Source: Leptolyngbyaceae cyanobacterium M33_DOE_097 (GTDB lineage Bacteria; Cyanobacteriota; Cyanobacteriia; Leptolyngbyales; Leptolyngbyaceae). Taken from it: a DNA stretch of 56,716 bases. Both the position numbers and the translations under genes were made by a program. The DNA lies in the NCBI GenBank assembly GCA_015296075.1, contig DVDV01000113.1, positions 1 through 56,716 on the forward strand, read 5' to 3'. Below, one piece after another: positions 1-8,523 of the stretch (position 1 is the stretch's first letter; each line of letters begins with the position of its first letter). A model generated the notes under the pieces. That model was not told the DNA's origin and did not search any database. It saw only the letters and a program-made list of their open reading frames with translations.

Positions 1-48
1 CCTCCCTCCCCCTACTCCCCCACCCCCCTCTGCTTTCTTCCCCCCCCT
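1..48. other. C-rich homopyrimidine tract (G-quadruplex candidate on minus strand)
   Basis: Nearly every base is C or T. The minus strand carries G-runs of 7, 6, 5, 5 and 3; four of them, in about positions 4-31, are separated by spacers of only 1-4 bases, which fits the usual G-quadruplex pattern. The tract ends directly before the ATG of the rhodanese gene, where a ribosome-binding site would be expected. It stands out against the surrounding composition. Any function is inference. Confidence 0.6.
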
Positions 49-396
49 ATGTATTCCTCCGACCTACCCCACATCACCGTCCAACAACTCGCTGAACGCC
101 TCTCCGCATCGCTTGATGACGTGCAGCTAATCGACGTACGCGAACCCTATGAAATCGAACTGGCTCAAATCGCGGGTTTCAAAAACTACCCCTTAAGCGC
201 CTTTGAACACTGGGGCAGTCACATCTCAACTGAGCTAGACCCACATGCAGAGACACTCGTGTTGTGTCACCACGGCATGCGATCGGCACAGATGTGCCAA
301 TGGCTCATCAATCAGGGATTTACCAACGTCAAAAATATCTCAGGTGGCATCGACGCTTACTCAATCAAGGTCGATCCTGAAACGCCCCGTTACTGA
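49..396 (+). CDS. Rhodanese-like domain protein
   Basis: This 115-residue single-domain rhodanese probably moves sulfane sulfur, or otherwise does persulfide chemistry, in the cytoplasm. The fold markers are present: the DVREPYE segment (D29, R31) and an active-site loop CHHGMRS with the nucleophile at C73. The length fits a stand-alone domain of the GlpE/PspE type. The start is the first ATG after a C-rich tract; there is no Shine-Dalgarno sequence, which is common in cyanobacteria. hrcA follows 206 bases later on the same strand, too far to assume co-transcription. The family call is sure; the physiological acceptor is unknown. Confidence 0.9.
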   Translation: MYSSDLPHITVQQLAERLSASLDDVQLIDVREPYEIELAQIAGFKNYPLSAFEHWGSHISTELDPHAETLVLCHHGMRSAQMCQWLINQGFTNVKNISGGIDAYSIKVDPETPRY

Positions 397-602
397 GATT
401 TGCGTTACCAAGATTTACGAAAAACTCTGCTTGCTTTCGTCATATCTGTTACGGCAAGTTTCAGTTTCAGACGAAAAGATATGAGGTATCTGTTAATCTA
501 TGTCAGAAAAAGACCTGACATCTGTTTCTTAGGATTAAGATCAATTTACTTAAATTAACTGACTTTTAATAACAAGCCTCTGTTACTCCCTAATTCAAAC
601 CA

Positions 603-1694
603 ATGGTTAACGCGGTTAATCTTACCCATCGGCAGCAGCAAGTACTTTGGGCGACAGTGCGCCACTACATTGCAACGGCAGAGCCTGTTGGTTCAGAAGC
701 ACTGGTCAAAGAATATAACTTGAGCGTTAGCTCAGCGACGATTCGCAATGCGATGGGCGTTCTCGAAAAGGTTGGCCTCCTTTACCAGCCCCATACTTCG
801 GCGGGTCGCGTACCTTCTGACTCTGGCTATCGAATTTATGTTGACCAACTCATCACGCCTGCAAATGAGTTAAACCGTCGGGTTGAACAGTTATTGAGCG
901 ATCGCCTCCAGCAAGCCGACTGGAGCTTAGAAGCCATGCTGCGGGGAGCCGCACAGATTTTGGCAACTATGAGTGGGTGCATTGCCCTCATCACGATGCC
1001 CCAGGCTCAAACCGCTTGTTTGCGACACGTGCAATTGGTGGCGATCGACCCCAAACGAGTCATGTTGATTTTCGTGACTGACTCTTACGAAACTCAGTCG
1101 ATCTTGCTGGATCTGTCTTTCCCCGAACAGGCCAATGCTCCTAAAGTTGAGCTGCTGGAGCAAGAGTTGCAGATCCTCTCTAACTTTTTAAATGAGCAAC
1201 TGCGCGGACGTCCAGTTGGGGAGTTGACTAAGCTCGACTGGAGTGAGCTAGACCGTGAGTTTCAGCGCTATGGTGATTTTTTGCAAATCGTTTTGGGTGA
1301 GTTAGCTCGGCGTTCTCAGTCACCTTCCCCTACACAAATGATGGTCAGTGGCTTGTCTGAGGTGCTACGTCAACCTGAGTTTTCAGAGGTGCAGCAGGTG
1401 CAAACGATTATGCATCTTCTAGAGGATAAGCAAGACCAGCTGTTACCCCTGATTTTTAAGCCTTCAGGAGAAGTTGACTCTAACCGTCGCATTGTGGTGT
1501 GGATCGGGTCTGAAAATCCGCTAGAACCAATGCGAACCTGTACTTTAATTGCTTCAACCTATAATAAGGGCACTGTGCCTGTTGGTAGCGTGGGTGTGAT
1601 TGGGCCAACGCGAATGATGTACGAGAATGCGATCGCCATGGTCGAAGCCGCCGCCGATTACCTTTCAGAAACATTAAGTCCTCAAAGTTTGTAA
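603..1694 (+). CDS. hrcA: Heat-inducible transcription repressor HrcA
   Basis: HrcA represses chaperone genes (groESL, sometimes dnaK) by binding CIRCE inverted repeats, and its folding depends on GroE. The N-terminal 80 residues form the winged helix ([20 protein letters not shown], then the recognition region with [19 protein letters not shown] and [14 protein letters not shown]). The rest is the GAF-like dimerisation domain, ending with the family's [16 protein letters not shown] segment. The length of 363 residues is normal. No groE or dnaK gene lies in the window and I saw no CIRCE element next to it, so its targets are elsewhere. The call is very secure. Confidence 0.97.
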   Translation: MVNAVNLTHRQQQVLWATVRHYIATAEPVGSEALVKEYNLSVSSATIRNAMGVLEKVGLLYQPHTSAGRVPSDSGYRIYVDQLITPANELNRRVEQLLSDRLQQADWSLEAMLRGAAQILATMSGCIALITMPQAQTACLRHVQLVAIDPKRVMLIFVTDSYETQSILLDLSFPEQANAPKVELLEQELQILSNFLNEQLRGRPVGELTKLDWSELDREFQRYGDFLQIVLGELARRSQSPSPTQMMVSGLSEVLRQPEFSEVQQVQTIMHLLEDKQDQLLPLIFKPSGEVDSNRRIVVWIGSENPLEPMRTCTLIASTYNKGTVPVGSVGVIGPTRMMYENAIAMVEAAADYLSETLSPQSL

Positions 1695-1758
1695 TCTAAG
1701 AGACAAAGCTCAATCAAAATCTACGCCTCAATGGTGGAAACCGCTGACTCAATTGCCC

Positions 1759-3189
1759 ATGTCTGAACCGTTGACGGGGCTGCTAGATCCAACGCGCATT
1801 TTGTTTGATTTGCAGCGTGGAAACGAAATCGCCCAACGATTTTCTGGCTGTTTAGAACCAGAAGAAATTGCTCGCCAACTCACCAATGGTCTGGTAGAGA
1901 CGTTTGGTTGCGCCTTTGCGCGTCTCTGGTTACTCGAATCGGATCAGTCTGCTCTGCGATTGGTTGCCTCATCGGGGATGTATACCAACACCGATGGTTT
2001 CTTCTCGCGAGTGCCAATGGGTGCTTATAAGGTGGGCAAGATTGCCCAAAATCGAGTCTCTTTCTTGAGTAACGATCTGCCTGCGGAACCGTGGGTTGGC
2101 AATCGAGAATGGGCGATCGCCAATGGAATTCGTGGTTTTGCGGGCTATCCTTTAACCGCGCAAGACCGGGTCATTGGGGTATTAGCAACCTTTAGCCGCA
2201 CACCCCTTGCCCCAGAGTTTTTAGAAATTCTGCAAACGCTCTGCACGATTACGGCGATCTCCCTTGCTACGGCTCTGCGTTACCAACAAGAAAAACAATG
2301 CTGGCAAGCCTCGCCCAAAGTTGCATTCAGCGCCCTCTCCCTATCGGATCAACTGGCTGGTGTGCTGCACTCTGCGCGGTTAACCCTGGTTGGTACTGAG
2401 CAACCCCTGCCTGTACCCCTGGCGTACCTTTTTCTCCACACTGCCAGCATTTTGCACAGCATCCAATGCACCTACTGTCGCCTCATCTACAAAGAAAGCA
2501 TGGTTTGCCTGGAGGCCATTGTTCCCACTTTTGCATTGACCGAGCAAAGCCCTGAAAGCTGGATCAAAGCGATCTTTCGCGATATTCGGTTGACGGTGGC
2601 TACCCACGGTGGTGAGTTACAGACTCAGGCCAGTGGCGATCGCCAAGCCATGCAGGTCATTCTCAAGCTGCCCTATTGGCTCGCAGAGCCGATCGGGTTT
2701 GTTGAAATTCAATGTCGGGCGATCGCGCTTCAGTTCGCGTTTACCCAGTTGGCAAATCTGGCTGGCCTCCAAGTCTGGTACGGCAACAGCAATGCCGAGA
2801 TCCCTCTAATTACGGATGATGAAACGTGTCTCACAGCTAATCGGCGTGTCCTTTGGGTGCATCAAAAGCATCAACCGTTACCCAAAGGCATCAAAGCAAA
2901 AGTTGATCTCTCCACCCCTCCCGAAGCGTTGCAAGAGGCATATCTAGCTATCAAAGCCAATAAGCCATGGGGCATTGAGACTCGCTCCAACGAACCACAG
3001 GTACTCTCCGATCGCGAGCTAGAGATTTTGACCCTACTGACGCAAGGGTTACGCGATCGCGATATTGCTGACCGCTTGATCATTAGCGAAAGCACCGTCA
3101 AATTTCACATGAACAACGTGCTGAGCAAGTTAAAAGCACGCACCCGCTATCAGGCAATCCATCTCGCTTTAGTCAACGGTTGGATTTAA
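1759..3189 (+). CDS. GAF-domain LuxR-type transcriptional regulator
   Basis: This 476-residue protein has a GAF sensor at about residues 28-180 and a LuxR/FixJ-type helix-turn-helix at about 415-474 (SDRELEILTLLTQGL, then IADRLIISESTVKFHMNNVL). The middle section (180-400) matches no domain I recognise. It lacks a receiver domain, so activity is probably set by a ligand or chromophore in GAF rather than by phosphorylation. I see no conserved bilin-attachment Cys-His in GAF. A TTG lies two codons upstream, but the ATG at 1759 is the more natural start. It follows hrcA by 64 bases on the same strand and might be co-transcribed. Targets are unknown. Confidence 0.85.
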   Translation: MSEPLTGLLDPTRILFDLQRGNEIAQRFSGCLEPEEIARQLTNGLVETFGCAFARLWLLESDQSALRLVASSGMYTNTDGFFSRVPMGAYKVGKIAQNRVSFLSNDLPAEPWVGNREWAIANGIRGFAGYPLTAQDRVIGVLATFSRTPLAPEFLEILQTLCTITAISLATALRYQQEKQCWQASPKVAFSALSLSDQLAGVLHSARLTLVGTEQPLPVPLAYLFLHTASILHSIQCTYCRLIYKESMVCLEAIVPTFALTEQSPESWIKAIFRDIRLTVATHGGELQTQASGDRQAMQVILKLPYWLAEPIGFVEIQCRAIALQFAFTQLANLAGLQVWYGNSNAEIPLITDDETCLTANRRVLWVHQKHQPLPKGIKAKVDLSTPPEALQEAYLAIKANKPWGIETRSNEPQVLSDRELEILTLLTQGLRDRDIADRLIISESTVKFHMNNVLSKLKARTRYQAIHLALVNGWI

Positions 3190-3193
3190 ACCG

Positions 3194-3218
3194 CAAAAAG
3201 GGGAGCGATTGCCCCCCT
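3194..3218 (-). terminator. Rho-independent terminator of the CURT1/CAAD gene
   Basis: Read on the minus strand, an 8-bp stem (AGGGGGGC / GCTCCCCT, one G-T pair) closes an AATC loop and is followed by five T. It lies about 50 bases past the stop of the minus-strand gene ending at 3269. The plus-strand regulator also ends here, so the stem may serve both genes, but only the minus side has the T run. Confidence 0.8.
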
Positions 3219-3268
3219 CCTGCATCAAGAAAGATTAGACGTTGACCTGTCGAGCGCGATCGCACGAA

Positions 3269-3748
3269 CTATGGCCGGGGGTTGTTTCTACCTAAAACAT
3301 CTGCCTTGAAGTTGTCGATAATATCCAACAGTTCCCGACGGTTTTCGGCCCGGCGCAAGTAGCGATAGACAAACCAGGCCGTATAAGCCAGACCAATCAA
3401 CTCAAAGGTTGGCTCTAACAGAGGAATATCGTTGATCGCGTCGAGCAGAGCCAATGTCAGCTTGACTGAAACAATTGAGCCAAAAATTAAGCCCAGAGTG
3501 ATCAGCGGACGGCGATAGGCACCAAAAAACTCAGATAAATACTCCGGCAAACCGGCTAAGAAGTTATAAACCCGTTCCCAGATTTGTCGTAGCTGCTCTT
3601 GAGTTTCATCGCCGCTGGGCAAGTTAAGCGTTGAGTCTTCTACAGTCGTTTCAAACGCAGGTTTTGAGTCGTTGACTGTAGGATCTACCTCGACAGTAAC
3701 TTTAGGAGGGGCCGTAGTAAATTCGGTTTCTTTCAATTCTGGATCCAT
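3269..3748 (-). CDS. CAAD/CURT1-family thylakoid membrane protein
   Basis: A 159-residue protein with an acidic, unstructured N-terminal ~60 residues, an amphipathic helix (residues ~50-75), two transmembrane helices (about 82-105 and 112-132, separated by a short NDIPLLEP turn) and a basic C-terminal helix. This is the CAAD/CURT1 architecture. CurT in Synechocystis bends thylakoid membranes and affects photosystem II repair; CAAD is also found appended to cyanobacterial aminoacyl-tRNA synthetases. Here it is stand-alone, which favours the CURT1-like role, though I cannot tell a true CurT orthologue from another CAAD paralogue. It is transcribed divergently from the receiver-EAL gene. Confidence 0.82.
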   Translation of the reverse strand: MDPELKETEFTTAPPKVTVEVDPTVNDSKPAFETTVEDSTLNLPSGDETQEQLRQIWERVYNFLAGLPEYLSEFFGAYRRPLITLGLIFGSIVSVKLTLALLDAINDIPLLEPTFELIGLAYTAWFVYRYLRRAENRRELLDIIDNFKADVLGRNNPRP

Positions 3749-4232
3749 AAAACTAACCTGGAATTAACAGCAGGTGCGCTAGCTAAAGGAAGTTTATACC
3801 AACCTTTGCCGAAAGAATAAGTCAAAACAATGTGTTACGAACTTATTGTGACTGGTTCTATAAAAAACTTGTTGTCTACTTACAAATATTGCAGCGTACT
3901 CCAACATTTTCTCCTCGCCCAATCGATAGATGTGGGCCTCACTTAGACCAATCTCAGTTTGTTCTCACAAGTTCAAACGAACAATACAGCGAAATGTCAC
4001 ATTGAGGGAAGCGTGTTAAAAATCTTTACTTCTACCGCTTCGGTAATGTTGCCTGCTTTCAAAAAATAGAGGACGCAGGCTTCCGTATATCTGTCGTTCC
4101 AAGAAATTAAACCCGCGACAGACACTAGAGGTGAACGGTAAGCACCGAAATGAAGCGGATATCGCTCTTTCGCTCAGTCGTTCGTGTGCATCCGTGAACC
4201 TCATCCATGCGTCACAAGCAAGAGTCGTGGCA
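3749..4232. other. Intergenic divergent promoter region
   Basis: This 484-base AT-rich stretch separates two divergent genes and should carry both promoters. I see no convincing small gene, tRNA or strong hairpin in it. Confidence 0.6.
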
Positions 4233-5963
4233 ATGACAAAAATTCTCATAATTGAGGATGACCTGACAACCCAAAAGTTGTTACTCAAGATTTTGCAAGA
4301 AGAAGGCTTTGAGGCGATCGCCGCTAGCAAAGGTCAAACTGGCATTCAACTTGCCCGCGCGCATGAGCCAGATATCATCATCTGCGATGTAATGATGCCG
4401 GAAGTCAACGGCTACGACGTGCTGAATGAAATTCGCAGCGACACCTCAACAGCTGACATTCCCTTCATTTTTCTGACAGCCCTTTCTGACCATCAGGATC
4501 GACGACACGGCATGGAAATGGGAGCCGACGATTACCTGACCAAGCCCATTAAGCGAACAGAACTGCTCAACGCCATCTCTGTCCGCTTAGCCAAGCGCAG
4601 TGCCATGACCCAGCCCTACATTGATGAAATGCGACGAGCCGCGCAAAATCTGGCGACGATGGCCTATTACGATCCCTTAACCCATCTCCCCAATCGCATC
4701 ACCTTTCATCATCGGCTGCAGGCGTGTCTAGAACGACAGCCTGATTCGGTTGTGGTGCTCTATCTAGGATTTGATGAGTTAGTCCCAATTCCCAATTTTT
4801 CTGACCCCACCCTGATTCATCAGGTGATTCAGGCAATGGCGCAACAACTGGCACGGCTGTTTGGTCAAGACGGTTGCATCGCTAGAGTTGGTGAGCGCGA
4901 ACTTTGTCTGTTTGTACAAGATGTGTCGGGACGCTCTGCGATCGCTGAAATGACACACCAAGTTTTAGCAGTCATGCAAGAACCCTGCAGCATCGATGGT
5001 CACTGTCTTCAGGTGCAGACCAACATTGGTCTTGTCGTCTTTCCAGAGCACGGCAACACGGCCAGCGAGCTACTCGAAAAGGCAACGATCGCCATGCAGT
5101 ACTCAAAAACGCAGGCACCTAACCAGTTTCAGTTTTACTCTGACAAAGCCGAGCAACTGTTGGCTGAGCAGCAACTCATCTACAACACCTTGAACTACGC
5201 GTTGGAGCGGCAACAGCTTTGTCTCTACTTCCAACCACAGGTACACCTGATCACAGGTCGCATTATTGGCGCTGAAGCATTTTTGCGCTGGCAACATCCT
5301 GAACTGGGCTTACTCAACCCGCAACGTTTTTTAGACGCCGCAGAGTCAACAGGCATGATTGTGCCCATTGGCGACTGGGTGATACAAACAGCATGTCAGC
5401 AGGCTGCCCTCTGGCGATCGCTCTATCAACTCCCGATCCGGGTGGCAGTTAACCTCTCAATGCGCCAGTTTATGCAGCCAAACCTGGCTCACAAAATCGT
5501 TGAGATCGCTGAGCGAGCCGGATTGCCACCAGAGTTTCTCATGCTTGAGCTAAAGGAAAATACCCTCACATCCAATGTGGAGTTTGCCACGATCAACCTG
5601 CGTCAACTTGAGGCAGCGGGGGTCAGAGTTGCCGTCGATAACTTTGGCACCGGCTTTTCGAGCTTACGACAATTGCGACGATTGCGCGTTAACCTGCTTA
5701 AAATCGATCGCTCGTTTGTGCATCAGGTCATGATTAACGAAGATGATGCGGCGATCGCCAAGGCGATTGTGGCGATGGCTCATGCCCTCCAAATCAAGGT
5801 TGTTGCAGAAGGCGTTGAGACTGAGGAACAAGCTCAATTTTTGCGTCAATGTGGGTGTTACGCGATGCAGGGTTATCTCTACAGTGAGCCAATGCCACAG
5901 GCAAACTTTCAAGAGTTGCTGACTTCTGATCGACGTTTGCTCACTTTGTCTAGCAAAACCTGA
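4233..5963 (+). CDS. Receiver-GGDEF-EAL response regulator with degenerate catalytic motifs
   Basis: The 576-residue protein starts at the ATG that opens the receiver fold (MTKILIIEDD); the frame stays open upstream but that part has no domain. Receiver: acidic pocket D9/D10, phospho-acceptor D52, K104, so phosphorylation looks intact. GGDEF-like region (about 150-300): the signature is RVGERE instead of RxGGDEF, so it is not a cyclase. EAL region (about 315-565): EAL reads EAF, and the metal-binding DDFGTG reads DNFGTG, while the KIDRSFV and AEGVET segments are kept. It is therefore probably a weak or inactive phosphodiesterase, or a c-di-GMP binder controlled by a partner kinase. No kinase is adjacent. 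Confidence 0.88.
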   Translation: MTKILIIEDDLTTQKLLLKILQEEGFEAIAASKGQTGIQLARAHEPDIIICDVMMPEVNGYDVLNEIRSDTSTADIPFIFLTALSDHQDRRHGMEMGADDYLTKPIKRTELLNAISVRLAKRSAMTQPYIDEMRRAAQNLATMAYYDPLTHLPNRITFHHRLQACLERQPDSVVVLYLGFDELVPIPNFSDPTLIHQVIQAMAQQLARLFGQDGCIARVGERELCLFVQDVSGRSAIAEMTHQVLAVMQEPCSIDGHCLQVQTNIGLVVFPEHGNTASELLEKATIAMQYSKTQAPNQFQFYSDKAEQLLAEQQLIYNTLNYALERQQLCLYFQPQVHLITGRIIGAEAFLRWQHPELGLLNPQRFLDAAESTGMIVPIGDWVIQTACQQAALWRSLYQLPIRVAVNLSMRQFMQPNLAHKIVEIAERAGLPPEFLMLELKENTLTSNVEFATINLRQLEAAGVRVAVDNFGTGFSSLRQLRRLRVNLLKIDRSFVHQVMINEDDAAIAKAIVAMAHALQIKVVAEGVETEEQAQFLRQCGCYAMQGYLYSEPMPQANFQELLTSDRRLLTLSSKT

Positions 5964-6028
5964 TTGTCTTGCAAAGCCTGAGCTAAACAACGACAACTTG
6001 ATTGAATCACTCAATCCTAGAACTTAGA

Positions 6029-6101
<73 letters not shown>

Positions 6102-6611
6102 TGGTTGGGACATTGCCTTAATACTTTACGGCGAACTCCTACCGCATTTTAGCAATGTTTCTAATTGTTATTAGAAGTTGTGCCGATCAGTTTTGTCAGA
6201 CTGGCTTTATGGGTGCTGAGCCAACACGAATAAATTTGTGAACCGAACGTTTGAGAGTATGTTAAATTACACCTCTCTAGGCTTGTGTTCGGACAGGGAA
6301 AAGGCCGGGTATTTCAGGTTTTTCTGAATTTGCACCAACCTGTCATAGCTGGTCAGGAGCAACAAAACCAAAACATTTTGTTGAGAACAATTGCACTCAA
6401 AAGTGAGTGACGCAAAATCTTCACACCTTTTGGGGCACATTTATAAAACGACAACAAACCAAAAACACTAAGGAGTTGTACACTGGCAGTCAACTAGATG
6501 AAGTTGAATAAGATAAGGTTTTATCATCTGCGATCGCACCGACTCACCAGCGGCTCTTCGCTAAGTTAGGTGTTTATCAGTTATTCGCCCTAGCTATTTC
6601 GTGGCAGTCTC
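6102..6611. other. Intergenic region between tRNA-Arg and the next gene
   Basis: About 510 bases with many stops in all frames. It should hold the tRNA promoter (minus) and the promoter of the gene at 6612 (plus). I find no RNA gene signature that I can support. Confidence 0.5.
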
Positions 6612-7280
6612 ATGTTTATTTTGAAACGGCAGGATGTTGAAATATCGAGCGTTCAGCACCCTAAACGAGATCAGCAAATCCCGATCCTGACGTATCAGGG
6701 GCAGACATTTCGCTTGATTAGTGTGTTTAACGCCAGCCAAGAGGAGGAAGCAAAATCCTTTTGGCGTGACCTGACTGACAATCAGGGCAAAGCCTGCGTT
6801 TTATTAGAAGAGCCTGAACGGTTTAGTGTCTGGGGAAAGATTCGGCTTGACCAGCTTGAGCATGATGCGGATGCGGCGGCGGGGAACGCTCTGCCACCCG
6901 CTTACCTGCGAGCGAGCCTATTGATGTTACAGGGTGTCTACATCGATATTGAAGACTTGCTGGGAGGGCGACAAGCCAGCCTATTTCAAAAAGATATTGC
7001 TGAGGTATTTAAGCAGTGGCGTTTTCCTCAAGCAGAAACACCCGACGCAGTTAAAAATTTGCTGGCGATCGATCCCTTAAATGCGGCTCAGCTCCCCCCC
7101 TGGCAGGAGCATCACCTCAACACCCTCTTGCAGGAGTTGCATCGCCTGGGTAAAGCCTATTTTGGCAACACGTCGTTTGTTGAGCGTGCAAACGATATTT
7201 TGCATGACTTATCTGATAATGACCATGCTCAGTTTCAAACCTGGCTAAATCGCTCACCTTTAGGGAAACTTTGGCGTTAG
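6612..7280 (+). CDS. Conserved cyanobacterial protein (Npun_F0813-like)
   Basis: A 222-residue soluble protein that I associate, from memory and with moderate confidence, with the cyanobacterial Npun_F0813 family of unknown function. No enzyme motif, signal peptide or membrane helix is visible. The N-terminal 60 residues look like a small beta domain (KRQDVEISSVQHPKRDQQIP, then LTYQGQTFRLISVF); the rest is helical and acidic, with a conserved-looking LPPAYLRASLLMLQGVYIDI segment. It is monocistronic, 165 bases before a membrane-protein gene. The function is unknown. Confidence 0.7.
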   Translation: MFILKRQDVEISSVQHPKRDQQIPILTYQGQTFRLISVFNASQEEEAKSFWRDLTDNQGKACVLLEEPERFSVWGKIRLDQLEHDADAAAGNALPPAYLRASLLMLQGVYIDIEDLLGGRQASLFQKDIAEVFKQWRFPQAETPDAVKNLLAIDPLNAAQLPPWQEHHLNTLLQELHRLGKAYFGNTSFVERANDILHDLSDNDHAQFQTWLNRSPLGKLWR

Positions 7281-7432
7281 CTAAAAGCCTAAAGAAATGT
7301 TCGACTTTGGCATTATTGGCTTAAGTTTCGACTAATATTCCTCTTTTGATCTGGTTATTAGAGTCACGGTTTACTCAAACAATGAACGATTACTTGTTCA
7401 TTTGCTGTTCACCTATTGCTGTGTTGTGCGAC

Positions 7433-7438
7433 GGGAGG
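7433..7438 (+). promoter_or_regulatory. Ribosome-binding site deciding a TTG start
   Basis: GGGAGG lies 7 bases before the TTG at 7446. It sets the start of the membrane protein downstream of an upstream in-frame TTG at 7416 that has no such site. Confidence 0.65.
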
Positions 7439-7445
7439 CATCCCC

Positions 7446-8456
7446 TTGGAAAAGTCAACTAGCCCCAAATCTGCCCTATCGGTACAGACGATTGTTCTGG
7501 CAGAAGTGACTTGGGCAGTCTTAGCGTTACTGTTCTTTCTGCTGTTTAGTGCGACTCCACAGGGGCAAGATCGGTCTTTTTGGTACTCGCTAGGAACGTG
7601 GATCTTTGAGCAGGTTTCTTACTTTGCGGCGTTTGTGTTTTGCCTGCGTAACTGGTTAAGCCGCCAAATTGTTAGTGGACGTAACGTTTGGCTAAGTATT
7701 GGCTTAGGCATGTTCTCTTACTTCATTGGCAACATCTTCTTCTTTCTGTGGGAAGACATCTTCAAGTTAGAACCGGATGTGTCACCTGGAGACTTTTTCT
7801 ACTTCTTGACCTACATCTTCCTGATTGCGGGGATGGTGCTGGCTGTGACCTCACGGCGGCTTAACCTGGAGATTTGGCAATGGGGTATTGTGGCCGCGAT
7901 CGCTGCGTTTGGCATCATTTTGGCGTGGTTTATCTCATCTCAAAGTGCTAATGAAGCGCAGTTACCAAACCCAAGCTTGGTGCAACCCGTAATGGCACAG
8001 ACAGCTCCAATGGGGGCGATCGTTGCGCAAGCGCCACCGCCGCCGCCAGCAAAACCTGCACCAGCACAGGCTGCCCCGGTCGAAGAAAGCACGGCCCCGG
8101 CATGGGCTGCCGCCGCTGTTGAAACTCTTAGTCCACTTAAGCCCTTCTTTGATTGGTTTTACATCATCAGCGATATTTTGCTCTTGATCTTAGCTGCCAC
8201 CTTACTGCTTGCTTTTTGGGGTGGTCGATTTGCCCAGTCATGGCGCATGATTGCCGCCGCTGCATTTTGTCTGTACATCGCTGACATCTACTTTAAGTGG
8301 GCGACCAGTCCCTCGCGGGTTGAGACCTACCAGAGTGGTAATTTGCCAGAAGTCTTTTGGGTCTTTAGCGGTGTGTTATTTGGCATTGGAGCAGCGTTAG
8401 AATACGATGTCTCGAGTCGGGCGCGGCGATCAAGCGGCAGAAGACGAGCGACCTGA
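7446..8456 (+). CDS. Multi-pass membrane protein with Pro/Ala-rich loop
   Basis: I do not recognise this 336-residue protein. It has about five hydrophobic helices in the first 165 residues, then a flexible stretch at about 185-225 rich in Pro, Ala and Gln (including five consecutive Pro), and about three further helices to the C-terminus, which is very basic (RARRSSGRRRAT). The first half, with Trp/Phe-rich helices, resembles the membrane sensor part of some signalling proteins, but no kinase or cyclase domain follows. The TTG start is chosen from the Shine-Dalgarno sequence. An HTH gene begins 67 bases later, so the two may be co-transcribed. Confidence 0.7.
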   Translation: MEKSTSPKSALSVQTIVLAEVTWAVLALLFFLLFSATPQGQDRSFWYSLGTWIFEQVSYFAAFVFCLRNWLSRQIVSGRNVWLSIGLGMFSYFIGNIFFFLWEDIFKLEPDVSPGDFFYFLTYIFLIAGMVLAVTSRRLNLEIWQWGIVAAIAAFGIILAWFISSQSANEAQLPNPSLVQPVMAQTAPMGAIVAQAPPPPPAKPAPAQAAPVEESTAPAWAAAAVETLSPLKPFFDWFYIISDILLLILAATLLLAFWGGRFAQSWRMIAAAAFCLYIADIYFKWATSPSRVETYQSGNLPEVFWVFSGVLFGIGAALEYDVSSRARRSSGRRRAT

Positions 8457-8523
8457 TTTTGTGAATCACGTATGTTCACGATGATTCGACATAAAATGGG
8501 ACAAGAGTTTGGGAATTGCAGGC

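Noticed and set aside
4016-4330. 104-codon minus-strand frame overlapping the receiver domain start
   Set aside because: It is the reverse of a clearly real gene on the plus strand, with Ser/Arg-rich shadow composition.
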